Assembly: GCF_003597675.1 (NCBI RefSeq)
Contig: NZ_CP030829.1
Span: 384,011 to 448,010 of the forward strand
Length of the DNA: 64,000 nucleotides
Reading direction: 5' to 3'
DNA from: Neorhizobium sp. NCHU2750
GTDB lineage: Bacteria > Pseudomonadota > Alphaproteobacteria > Rhizobiales > Rhizobiaceae
This document shows, one piece after another, positions 27,593 to 35,150 of this stretch. Below the pieces are notes generated by a model. That model saw only the letters and a list, made by a program, of their open reading frames with translations, ran no database searches and was not told the origin of the DNA. The position numbers were made by a program, and so were the translations under genes. The number at the start of each line of letters is the position of its first letter. The first letter of the stretch is position 1.

Positions 27593-28261
27593 CTATCCGT
27601 TCTGGCAGCGCACTTCCAGCCGGGTGGCAACCAGTTGCGAGTAGTCCGTTCCGGTCGGATCGTTGAAGAAAAGCGTCGTCAACATGGCCTGGTTTTCCGC
27701 AAGGATTTCCTTCGAACCTGGCCTGACGACCTTACGGGTACAACGACTGAAGCCTTCGCCGCTTGTCTTCAGGTCCGTGTCATTTGCAAAATCGAGTGCC
27801 GTGTAAAGCGTCGGGTCATAGACACCGAAGATGATCAAGCCTTTCAACAGTGTCTTCTCCGCGGGTCTCTGCGTGAAAGTCAGGACCAGAGACCCGTTGT
27901 CATAGGTGGCATGGATGACATCCGGTTTATTGAGCGAGACCGCTTTGCCGTTGATGGTTACGCTGGTGTAGTAGTTGTACTGCGCAAGCGACGTACGGAT
28001 CGTTTTCGCCACCGCAGCAAGTTCTGGCGGGTCAAGGGTTGAGTTTTCGTTCTTGTCGAAATCCAGCAGCACGGAAGAGGAAAACACCTCGTCGAAACGC
28101 CAGGTGTCACGTAATTCCGACAGGTCACCACTTGCATCTGCCACGGCCTCGAAACTGGCATCCACAAAGATATGCGGGTGAGCGAAGGCGAGCTTTGGAA
28201 ATGCCAGAAAAATGATCAGGATCGCTGCGGCAAATCGGCTTCCAAAATGGGTGGTGATCAT
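27593..28261 (-). CDS. second DUF1007 family periplasmic protein
   Basis: The 222-residue protein has a Sec signal followed by AHPHIFVDASFE, the His-x-His start of mature DUF1007 proteins, and the EF-hand-like segment LDFDKNENSTLDPPEL. It is a divergent paralogue of the gene at 23346, but no transporter gene follows it. It is convergent with the M48 gene and divergent from a cytochrome c gene. It may be an accessory of the NicO transporter or of the zinc importer at 29-31.7 kb; no function is established. Confidence 0.87.
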   Translation of the reverse strand: MITTHFGSRFAAAILIIFLAFPKLAFAHPHIFVDASFEAVADASGDLSELRDTWRFDEVFSSSVLLDFDKNENSTLDPPELAAVAKTIRTSLAQYNYYTSVTINGKAVSLNKPDVIHATYDNGSLVLTFTQRPAEKTLLKGLIIFGVYDPTLYTALDFANDTDLKTSGEGFSRCTRKVVRPGSKEILAENQAMLTTLFFNDPTGTDYSQLVATRLEVRCQNG

Positions 28262-28334
28262 GTGATGTCACTCGAAGAAAAATGCGGCCAATTCAAGTTC
28301 GGCAACATCAGGTAATGACAGGAGATGCGCAGAT

Positions 28335-28970
28335 ATGGAAGCTCGCGTTGCTGGTGAACCTGTGAATGCGCCGGATGAAGAAGTGATGGCTTGCAGCGAT
28401 GGTTCCGCCGTTGCCGCCAAGGGAGGAGATGCAACTTCAGGCCGGACGATAGGATGGCCCCTGCGGGCTGTCCTGTTCCTGTTGCTGAGTGGCGTCTCCT
28501 GCATGTCCTGGCAATATTTGCAATCACGCCCGACCGATACGGCCAAAGGCCTTTTGTCCTGGCGTGATCATTCCGTTATCACCGAGGGAAGAAGCCTTTA
28601 TCAGCAGAATTGCACGAGTTGCCACGGTCCGGCGAAAGGCCGTCCGCTCGCCTGGAATGGGCCGGCGGGATTACCGAAGGCTCCGCCGCAGGATGCGAGC
28701 GGGCATACCTGGCAACATCCCGACTTTGCGCTGTTCCAATTGGTTCGCGATGGCGTGGCCGCGGGAAATTGCGCCCCGCTTGCGCCTGACAGCATGCCGA
28801 AATTCGGAGCCATCCTGTCGGATGATGCAATCCTTGCTGTTCTCTCCTACATCAAGTCCACATGGCCCGCCGACATAAGAAAGTACCAGAGCGACGTGAA
28901 TACGATGTACCAACCCTATAACGTCGCGATCGGCAAATTGATCCGCGCCGACAGTCCTAGCCAGAAGTAG
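28335..28970 (+). CDS. membrane-anchored class I cytochrome c
   Basis: The 211-residue protein has an N-terminal hydrophilic tail of about 38 residues, one membrane anchor (WPLRAVLFLLLSGVSCMSW, about 38-56) and one cytochrome c domain. The haem site CTSCH is at residues 93-97 and the likely axial Met is M154 in DSMPKFG. It should be a periplasmic electron carrier held in the inner membrane. It is divergent from the DUF1007 gene and is not next to any oxidase, so its partner is unknown. Similar cytochromes occur beside copper- or metal-handling genes in proteobacteria. Confidence 0.88.
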   Translation: MEARVAGEPVNAPDEEVMACSDGSAVAAKGGDATSGRTIGWPLRAVLFLLLSGVSCMSWQYLQSRPTDTAKGLLSWRDHSVITEGRSLYQQNCTSCHGPAKGRPLAWNGPAGLPKAPPQDASGHTWQHPDFALFQLVRDGVAAGNCAPLAPDSMPKFGAILSDDAILAVLSYIKSTWPADIRKYQSDVNTMYQPYNVAIGKLIRADSPSQK

Positions 28971-29053
28971 CGACAGCCCTCAATCAGGGTCTGCGATCAC
29001 CAGCGCGACGGCGATTGGATTGCGTCTCCATCCATGCTCCGCAGGGCATCGTG

Positions 29054-29089
29054 CGGACAGGCAATTTTCCGCAGAGAAATGCCTGTCCG
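29054..29089 (+). terminator. hairpin downstream of the cytochrome c gene
   Basis: CGGACAGGCA (29054-29063) and TGCCTGTCCG (29080-29089) form perfect 10-bp arms with a 16-nt loop, 84 bp after the cytochrome stop. There is no T-run, so termination would be weak or factor-dependent. Confidence 0.5.
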
Positions 29090-29104
29090 GGAGCCGGTGT
29101 GTAC

Positions 29105-29137
29105 AAAACTGGTGCCATGCGGTTCAGACGGCACCAG
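29105..29137 (-). terminator. Rho-independent terminator of the zinc importer operon
   Basis: Reading the minus strand, CTGGTGCC (29137-29130), a 13-nt loop and GGCACCAG (29116-29109) are followed directly by TTTT (29108-29105). It begins seven bases after the end of the binding-protein gene. Confidence 0.75.
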
Positions 29138-29143
29138 CGATGA

Positions 29144-30040
29144 TCAATTCGCCATTGCGGCTGAGACCTTGTCGACGTTGTAACGGAACATTTTCTCGTA
29201 GGTCGAAGCCGGACCACTCTTCTTGGAGAGAGCCTCGACATAAAGCTCGCCGCCCGGCGTTGCGCCGGTCGCCGCGGCAACCTGCTTGACGAGCTTCGGA
29301 TCGTTGGAGTTTTCGAAGAAATAGGCCTTCACGCCTTCCGACTTGATCTGGCCGATCAGCTTGGCGACGTCGGCGGCCGATGCTTCGGTTTCCGTCGAGA
29401 CACCGAGCGGCGACAGGAACGTAACCTTGTACTCGCGGCCGAAATACCCGAACGCATCATGGCTGGTCAGGATCTTGCGCCTGTCTTCGGGGATGGCATC
29501 AAGCTTGGAATGGGCATAGGCGTCGAGGGCCTGAACCTTCTTGCGATAGGCGTCCGCATTCGCCTTGAACGATGCTGCATCCTCCGGATCGGCCGCCTTG
29601 AGGGCTTTTTCGATATTGTCGATCCAAACCAGGACATTGACCGGGCTGTTCCAGACATGCGGGTCGGTGATCGTCTTGCCATCCTCTTCCATCGTCCGTG
29701 TGTTCACGCCTTGCGAGGCGACGACAGGCGTTCCCTTGTAGCCGGAGGCTGTGATCAGGCGATCCATCCAGCCCTCAAGGCCCTCGCCGCTGACGAAGAC
29801 GACATCGGCAGCCTTCAGGTTGCGGGCATCGGTCGGCGACGGCTCGAATTCGTGGGGATCGCCATCGGGACCGACCAGCGACTTGACCTTGACATGGTCA
29901 CCGCCGACTTCATGGACGACATCGGCGAGAACGGTGAAGCTCGCTACTGCGTTCAGCGTCTTTGCGGAAGCCGCACTCGCATAGGCCGTCAGGGCAATCA
30001 GTGCCGTGCCCATATAGGCGAGGTTTCGGATGTGTTTCAT
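29144..30040 (-). CDS. zinc/manganese ABC transporter substrate-binding protein (ZnuA/AztC/TroA class)
   Basis: The 298-residue cluster A-I metal-binding protein starts with a Sec signal (MKHIRNLAYMGTALIALTAY, cleaved near ASA|K). Likely ligands are His in DGDPHEFEPSP, His in ITDPHVWNSP and His in LTSHDAFGYF; the fourth position, usually Asp in TroA-like proteins, is Glu in GGELYVEALS. The His-rich loop of ZnuA is absent, as in AztC-type proteins. AAGGAG precedes ATG 30040, which is preferred to a frame running far upstream through the permease gene. It is the last gene of its operon and ends at a good terminator. Zn is favoured over Mn by the Zur-like sites upstream. Confidence 0.9.
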   Translation of the reverse strand: MKHIRNLAYMGTALIALTAYASAASAKTLNAVASFTVLADVVHEVGGDHVKVKSLVGPDGDPHEFEPSPTDARNLKAADVVFVSGEGLEGWMDRLITASGYKGTPVVASQGVNTRTMEEDGKTITDPHVWNSPVNVLVWIDNIEKALKAADPEDAASFKANADAYRKKVQALDAYAHSKLDAIPEDRRKILTSHDAFGYFGREYKVTFLSPLGVSTETEASAADVAKLIGQIKSEGVKAYFFENSNDPKLVKQVAAATGATPGGELYVEALSKKSGPASTYEKMFRYNVDKVSAAMAN

Positions 30041-30063
30041 TCTAGATCTCCTTGGAAGCATCC

Positions 30064-30930
30064 TCAGATGCGGGCTGGAAAGAGACGCCTGAGAGCGCCG
30101 GATGGGCAAAGCAGCAGCGATGCGCAGTAGATGAAGGCGGCGATCAGGATGATCGTCGGACCGGAAGCCAGATCCCAGTGATAGGAAACGATCAGGCCGG
30201 CAAAGCCTGAGACCGCAGCAGCGACCGCGGCGATCGCCATCATGGCCGGAAGGGTTTTGGCCCAGAGTTGGGCGACGGCTGCCGGCAGCATCATCAGGCC
30301 GACCGCCATCAGCGTTCCGAGCGCCTGGAAGCCTGCGACGAGATTGAGGACGACCAGAAACAGGAACAGGAAGTGATAGGCGGACCCGTATCCCCTGACG
30401 GAACGAAGGAAACCCGGGTCGAAGCATTCGGCGATAAGCGGCCGGTAGACGACCGCCAGAACAACCAGGGTGAAGGATGTGATGCCGCCGACGAAATAGA
30501 GTGCTGTCGAATCTATGGCGAGGATCGTGCCGAACAGGACATGCAGCAGATCGATATTGGAACCGCGCAGAGAGACGATCAGGACACCGGCGGCAAGCGA
30601 TGCCAGGTAGAAGCTCGCAAAGCTCGCATCCTCCTTCAGCACGGTGGTTCGGCTGACCAAACCCGACAGGAGCGCAACGATCAGGCCGGCCACGACACCG
30701 CCGAGCCCCATGGCCGGCAGGGATAGGCCGCCGGCGATGAGAAAGCCTATTGCCGCTCCGGGCAGGACAGCATGGCTCATGGCATCGCCGACAAGGCTCA
30801 TGCGCCGCAACATCAGCAGAACGCCGATCGGGCCGGAGCCGAGACCGAGACATACGCAGGCGATGAGGGCGCGGCGCATGAAGCCATATTCTACGAAGGG
30901 ATCGAGAAAAATGTCGTAGAGGCTCATCAC
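30064..30930 (-). CDS. zinc/manganese ABC transporter permease (ABC-3 family)
   Basis: The 288-residue inner-membrane protein has about eight helices and the ABC-3 family pattern. It opens with FVEYGFMRRALIACVCLG, has MSLVGDAMSHAVLPGAAIGFL (conserved cytoplasmic coupling region) near residues 44-64, and the late segment GTLMAVGLMMLPAAVAQLWA. Its start codon overlaps the stop of the ATPase gene by four bases, showing translational coupling. It forms the homodimeric pore of the importer. Confidence 0.93.
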   Translation of the reverse strand: MMSLYDIFLDPFVEYGFMRRALIACVCLGLGSGPIGVLLMLRRMSLVGDAMSHAVLPGAAIGFLIAGGLSLPAMGLGGVVAGLIVALLSGLVSRTTVLKEDASFASFYLASLAAGVLIVSLRGSNIDLLHVLFGTILAIDSTALYFVGGITSFTLVVLAVVYRPLIAECFDPGFLRSVRGYGSAYHFLFLFLVVLNLVAGFQALGTLMAVGLMMLPAAVAQLWAKTLPAMMAIAAVAAAVSGFAGLIVSYHWDLASGPTIILIAAFIYCASLLLCPSGALRRLFPARI

Positions 30931-31658
30931 ATCACCGCCGCAAACGCGGGCGCCATGTCTTCCGACAGTGCCTTTGCCCGCATCAGGTTCGCGCTCGACA
31001 TCACCATGTCGGTCGCACCCCAGCCGATTGCCTCTTTCGACAGGAGAAGCGTCTGGGGAAAATGTGCCCTGACCTGGTCGAAGTCGTGCAGGACGGCAAC
31101 GATCGTGCGGCTCTCCGACTTCCAGTGGGTTATGATCGCCAGCAGGTCGCGGGTCGTTGTCGCATCGATGGCGGTAAAGGGCTCGTCGAGAATGATGAAC
31201 TTGGGATCCTGCAGCAGCAGGCGGGCAAACAGCACGCGCTGGAACTGACCGGATGACAATGCTCCGATATGTTTACGGCCATAATCCTGCAGGCCGACAG
31301 CCTTCAGGGCCTCCATTCCACGCTCCGCCATGCGGCGGGAAAGCCCGCGAAATCCGCCGGTCTCCCGCCATGCTCCGAGCATGACCGTCTCAGCGACAGT
31401 CAGGGGGAATTGGCGTTCGATCTGGGTCGCCTGCGGCAGGTAGCCAAAATCCTCGCGGCGCAGTCCGCCGCGATCGATTGCCCCGGATGCAAGCGGCAGA
31501 TCCTGCATCAATGCCTTCAGGAGTGTCGACTTGCCTGCACCATTCGGCCCGGCGATCGCCGTGACACTGCCCGGCGCAAAGCTTCCGGTCACGCCTTTCA
31601 GGGCAATATGGCGGTCATAGGCGACGCTGACATTGTCGAAGCTGACAGCGGCGGTCAT
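30927..31658 (-). CDS. zinc/manganese ABC transporter ATPase (ZnuC/AztA class)
   Basis: The 243-residue ATPase has Walker A GPNGAGKST, the signature LSSGQFQRVLFARLL and Walker B KFIILDEPFTAID, typical of metal importers. I chose ATG 31658 (MTAAVSFDNVSV) because the first strand of the fold starts there and because its ATG overlaps the TGA of a small upstream reading frame (ATGA). An alternative ATG lies at 31676. It drives the permease encoded by the overlapping downstream gene. Confidence 0.92.
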   Translation of the reverse strand: MTAAVSFDNVSVAYDRHIALKGVTGSFAPGSVTAIAGPNGAGKSTLLKALMQDLPLASGAIDRGGLRREDFGYLPQATQIERQFPLTVAETVMLGAWRETGGFRGLSRRMAERGMEALKAVGLQDYGRKHIGALSSGQFQRVLFARLLLQDPKFIILDEPFTAIDATTTRDLLAIITHWKSESRTIVAVLHDFDQVRAHFPQTLLLSKEAIGWGATDMVMSSANLMRAKALSEDMAPAFAAVM

Positions 31659-31786
31659 GAGAGCGAGATCGCCCAATAGATCGCAAGCCAGAGAAACAGC
31701 AGGAGGAGCGCGACGGAAAGCAGGCGCGACAAAGATGAGCGTGCGATCAGGGATGTCTGGAAGGGGTTTTTTCTGTCTCTTGCCAT
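31655..31786 (-). CDS. 43-residue single-pass membrane peptide at the head of the zinc operon
   Basis: A short frame from ATG 31786 encodes 43 residues: a basic N-terminal part (MARDRKNPFQTSLIARSSLS) and one hydrophobic helix (LSVALLLLFLWLAIYWAI). Its stop TGA overlaps the ATG of the ATPase gene (ATGA), the same coupling used between ATPase and permease. An upstream ATG at 31810 would give 51 residues. It lies between the Zur-like boxes and the transporter genes, so it would be the first gene of the operon. No clear ribosome-binding site is visible. It may be a small regulatory or assembly subunit of the importer, or a leader peptide; function unknown. Confidence 0.55.
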   Translation of the reverse strand: MARDRKNPFQTSLIARSSLSRLLSVALLLLFLWLAIYWAISLS

Positions 31787-31841
31787 GGCGATCGTTGCGG
31801 GTGGGAACATGGACACTGCCGAGGCCGGAAAACTCAGTAAT

Positions 31842-31886
31842 GTAATGTTACATCGTTACGTTCAATAAAAAACGTAATAACATTAC
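31842..31886. promoter_or_regulatory. Zur-like operator pair upstream of the zinc importer operon
   Basis: Two AT-rich palindromic elements lie in a GC-rich background. GTAATGTTACATCGTTAC (31842-31859) has arms GTAATG and CGTTAC, and GTAATAACATTAC (31874-31886) has arms GTAAT and ATTAC. The ATAACATTAC half resembles half-sites of proteobacterial Zur boxes. They are 56-100 bp upstream of the membrane-peptide start. Repression by Zur in zinc-replete cells is the natural reading; another Fur-family regulator is possible. Confidence 0.6.
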
Positions 31887-32097
31887 ACTGCAAGGCTTTG
31901 TCAATCCCCGAACTGCGTTCTGCAGAACTCGGCATGTTGCAGACTTCGATAATGGCGTCAGGAGCGCGCCAAACGGCAACGCCTGTTATCTTGGGCAAAG
32001 ACGGCGATCTGGGCTCTGCATCGGATGACATGCCGGCAAGGCATGTTTGACATCATTCCTCGACAGCAGACGACAAGACTTGGGCCCGGAGCCTCGC

Positions 32098-32910
32098 CTA
32101 GCGTATCCCCGCGCGCATGAAGCTTTGAATGAAGGCGCGCTGGAACAAAAGGAAGAGGATCATCAGTGGCGCCGACGTCATCAGTGCGGCGGCGCAGATG
32201 ATCGACCAGTCGATACCCTGGTCGACGGAGGAAAATACCTGCAGCCCTACAGTCAGCGGGCGCTTGTCCACCGAACTGGTGACGATCAGCGGCCAGAGAA
32301 AATTGTTCCAGTGATAGCTGACCGAAACGAGGCCGTAGGCGACATAGATCGGCCGGGCCAGCGGCAGATAGATGCGCGTAATGGTCTGGAACGTCGTCGC
32401 GCCTTCCAGATAGGCGGCATCGTCCAGCTCTCTTGGGATCGTCTTGAAATTCTGGCGCAGAAGGAAGATGCCGAAGGCAGACGCAATGTAGGGAATGGCG
32501 ATGCCGGTCAGCGTGTCGATCAACCCCATGTCGTGCAATGTCTTGTAGTTCTGCACGATCAAGACGTCCGGCGTTACCATCAACTGCACGAGTACCAGGC
32601 CGAACAGGATGCCGCTGCCGCGAAACGGCCAGCGGGCAAGCGCGAAGGCCGCCAGCGTGCAGATGACGAATTGCGCAACCATGATGCCCACGACGAGAAT
32701 GATCGTGTTGAGGAAGTATCGCGCAAACGGAGCCGCTTCCCACGCCTTGGCGAAATTGCCGAGCGTGAAGGGGGCCGCCAGGGTGAAATGCGTCGCATAG
32801 GCAGACGGGTGAAAGGCTGCCCAGAGCGCGTAAAGCATCGGCAGAGCCCACAGGAGCCCGACGAGCCATCCGGCCGTCGTGAAAAGGATCTGGACCATCC
32901 GCTCAGACAT
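32098..32910 (-). CDS. carbohydrate-type ABC transporter permease (UgpE/MalG-like)
   Basis: The 270-residue CUT1-type permease has about six helices and the EAA loop DAAYLEGATTFQTITRIYLPLARP around residues 160-185. It is the last gene in a minus-strand importer run: ATPase, binding protein, UgpA-like permease, then this gene, with eight bases to the preceding permease. It forms the membrane pore with its partner. Substrate is unknown: CUT1 systems take up di/oligosaccharides, polyols or glycerol-3-phosphate. Confidence 0.93.
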   Translation of the reverse strand: MSERMVQILFTTAGWLVGLLWALPMLYALWAAFHPSAYATHFTLAAPFTLGNFAKAWEAAPFARYFLNTIILVVGIMVAQFVICTLAAFALARWPFRGSGILFGLVLVQLMVTPDVLIVQNYKTLHDMGLIDTLTGIAIPYIASAFGIFLLRQNFKTIPRELDDAAYLEGATTFQTITRIYLPLARPIYVAYGLVSVSYHWNNFLWPLIVTSSVDKRPLTVGLQVFSSVDQGIDWSIICAAALMTSAPLMILFLLFQRAFIQSFMRAGIR

Positions 32911-32918
32911 GCGTCATC

Positions 32919-33800
32919 CTATCGGTAATGGATCTTGCGATCGAGCAGGAAGAACTGCAGGCAGGCGATCAACGCCAGCACGATCAGCAGCACGCTGGAC
33001 AAGGCCGCGGCATAGCTGGAATCCCAGAAACTGAATGCTACCTGGTAGATGTAGTAGAGAAGCAGCGACGTCGAATTGTTCGGGCCACCGCCGGTCATTG
33101 CAATCACTTGGTCGACGATGCGGAAGGCGTTGATCAGCGCATTGATCGCCACGAACAGTGTCGTCGGCATGACGAGCGGCCAGGTGATCCGCCGAAAAAT
33201 CTGCCAGCGGCCGGCATTCTCCATCCGCGCGGCTTCGTAGACGTCGGTCGGCACCTGCTGCAGTGCCGCCAGGAAGAAGATCATGAAGAAGCCAGACTCC
33301 TTCCACACCGTCACCGCCATCAGCGATGCCAGCGCCGTATCGGGATCGCCCAGCCAGTTCGTGCTGCCGAAGCCGAACAGCCCGGCGATCTGGTCAAGCA
33401 GGCCATAACCCGGCGTGTAGAAGAACAGCCAGATATTGGCCGCTGCGATCATCGGCAGGATGGTCGGGGTGAAGAAGGCAAGCCGCAGAAAACCGCGTCC
33501 GGGGATGCGCCCGTTGACCCAGAGCGCCATGACCAGCGAAAGCGCGATCGCCACCGGCACGGTGATCAGCGCATAGATGAGGTTGTTGACGAAAGCCTGC
33601 CAGAAAATCGGATCGGCCAACATCCGGTTATATTGGGCAATCCCGATGAAATGCGCCGGGCGCGCGCCGCGCGGGGTCGAATAGAACCCTTCGATGAAGG
33701 TGGCGACGGCCGGAATATGGGTGAAGACGGCCAGTAGGACGACCGCCGGCAGAACCATCAGCCAGGCCCGGACATGAATATTGTCGAATAGAGCTTTCAT
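32919..33800 (-). CDS. carbohydrate-type ABC transporter permease (UgpA/MalF-like)
   Basis: The 293-residue permease has six predicted helices and the EAA loop YEAARMENAGRWQIFRRITW near residues 186-205. It lies 69 bp after the binding-protein gene, with a hairpin in the gap, and pairs with the UgpE-like permease. The N-terminal HVRAWLMVLPAVVLLAVFTHIP is typical of UgpA-type proteins. The cytoplasmic ATPase is encoded at 35147-36286. Confidence 0.93.
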   Translation of the reverse strand: MKALFDNIHVRAWLMVLPAVVLLAVFTHIPAVATFIEGFYSTPRGARPAHFIGIAQYNRMLADPIFWQAFVNNLIYALITVPVAIALSLVMALWVNGRIPGRGFLRLAFFTPTILPMIAAANIWLFFYTPGYGLLDQIAGLFGFGSTNWLGDPDTALASLMAVTVWKESGFFMIFFLAALQQVPTDVYEAARMENAGRWQIFRRITWPLVMPTTLFVAINALINAFRIVDQVIAMTGGGPNNSTSLLLYYIYQVAFSFWDSSYAAALSSVLLIVLALIACLQFFLLDRKIHYR

Positions 33801-33819
33801 CGCGCCACGAATGTTTGCG

Positions 33820-33852
33820 GGAAACCGGCACCCGTATCGGGCACCGGTTCCT
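33820..33852 (-). terminator. intercistronic hairpin after the binding-protein gene
   Basis: An interrupted stem pairs GGAAACCGG with CCGGTTCC and an inner CCCG/CGGG around a TAT loop. It lies in the 69-bp gap between binding-protein and permease genes, where such stems commonly raise binding-protein mRNA relative to the permeases. Confidence 0.5.
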
Positions 33853-33869
33853 GTTGATTGCTGTGACCG

Positions 33870-35150
33870 TCAGTTCTGGTAGGAGGCGAGGATGCCTTCA
33901 GCCGTCTTCTGTGCCTGATCGAGCGCCGGCTTGGCGGCACTGGTGCCGGTCAGGATCGCCTGCAATGCGTCGTTGAGAGCCTTGGTGACCTGCTGGTTGT
34001 CATGCACCGACAGTTCGGCCTTGGCGACCTTCAACTGATCGCGGGCAACGGCTGCAGCAGGGAAGTCCTTGACATAGGCTTTCATGCGATCGGTCTCCCA
34101 GGCGTCGGGGCGGGTCGCGACGTAACCGGTCTGGATGCCCCAGTCGGCCGCAAGTTCCTTCGACGTCAGGAACTTGGCAAGCTTGAGCGATGCTTCCTGC
34201 TTGGCCTTGTCGGTGGTCTTGAACAGGTAGACATTGCCGCCGCCGGTTGGCGATCCGCCCTGCACCTTGGCCGGAAGCTCTGCAACGCCGAAATCGAACT
34301 TGGCATTGGCGCGGACGTTGGTCAGGTTGCCGGTCGTCGTCCACATCATCGCCGTCTTGCCTTCGAAGAAGTCCTTCGGCGTCGTGCCCCAGTCGATGAT
34401 GCCCTTCGGCATCACGCCATCCTTCTGGCCGAGATCGGCAAAGAACTGGGCGGCCTCGACGACGGCCGGGCCATTGTAATTGACCTTGGTGCCATCCTGG
34501 TTGGCGAGCTCTGCACCGTTCTCGATGGCGAGCGCCTGGAACAGCCAGTAGGGAAAGCCCGACGACGGAATTTCGACGCCCCATTGGGTGACGTTGCCGG
34601 ATGCGTCCTTTACCTTCAGCTTCTTGGCCGCTGCAACCATCTCGTCCCAGGTCTTCGGGGCATCGGTGATGCCGGCCTTCTTGAAGGCTTCCTTGTTGTA
34701 ATACTGGACGATGGTCGAGCGCTGGAAGGGAACGCCCCATGTATGGCCTTCGGCCTGGCTGTTGGCCATGAAGGCCGGGTAGAAGGACTTCAGCCACTGG
34801 CTGTCATCTGCCGACGTCGCCACCTGATCGAAGGGCAGGATCATGTCCGCGTCGATGAGAGTGAACATGTCGGTCGACAGGAGCACCGCAACGTCGGGCG
34901 CATTGCCGGCACGAGCGGCGGTCATCGCCTTGACGATCGAGTCCTGATAGCTGCCGGTATAGACCGGCTTCACGGTGATGTCGGGATTGGCCTTTTCGAA
35001 TTCAGCCACATAGCCATCGACGATCTTGGTGATCGGGCCACCTACCGCAATCGGATAGTAGAAATTGATCTCGGTGGCGAATGCCGGGCCGGCGATAATG
35101 GTGCTGGCGAGTGCGAGACCTGCAAGCGCCTTGGAAAAAGACGTCATCAT
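33870..35150 (-). CDS. ABC transporter substrate-binding protein, family 1 (UgpB-like)
   Basis: The 426-residue periplasmic binding protein has a Sec signal cleaved near AFA|TEINFYYP. The mature part follows the family 1 pattern: YVAEFEKANPDITVKPVYTGSY, the ARAGNAPDVAVLL segment and WGVPFQRSTIVQYYNKEAFKKAG. The start is a double ATG that overlaps the stop of the ATPase gene, with AGGGAA upstream. It resembles UgpB in the early region, but the identity of the ligand cannot be read from sequence. The next genes upstream encode an amidase and an M20 peptidase, so the ligand may carry an amide bond. Confidence 0.92.
   Translation of the reverse strand: MMTSFSKALAGLALASTIIAGPAFATEINFYYPIAVGGPITKIVDGYVAEFEKANPDITVKPVYTGSYQDSIVKAMTAARAGNAPDVAVLLSTDMFTLIDADMILPFDQVATSADDSQWLKSFYPAFMANSQAEGHTWGVPFQRSTIVQYYNKEAFKKAGITDAPKTWDEMVAAAKKLKVKDASGNVTQWGVEIPSSGFPYWLFQALAIENGAELANQDGTKVNYNGPAVVEAAQFFADLGQKDGVMPKGIIDWGTTPKDFFEGKTAMMWTTTGNLTNVRANAKFDFGVAELPAKVQGGSPTGGGNVYLFKTTDKAKQEASLKLAKFLTSKELAADWGIQTGYVATRPDAWETDRMKAYVKDFPAAAVARDQLKVAKAELSVHDNQQVTKALNDALQAILTGTSAAKPALDQAQKTAEGILASYQN

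Noticed and set aside
29144..30853. Reading the zinc-binding protein as a 569-residue protein
   Set aside because: The extra N-terminus is out-of-frame sequence of the permease gene; the signal peptide and AAGGAG site fix the start at 30040.
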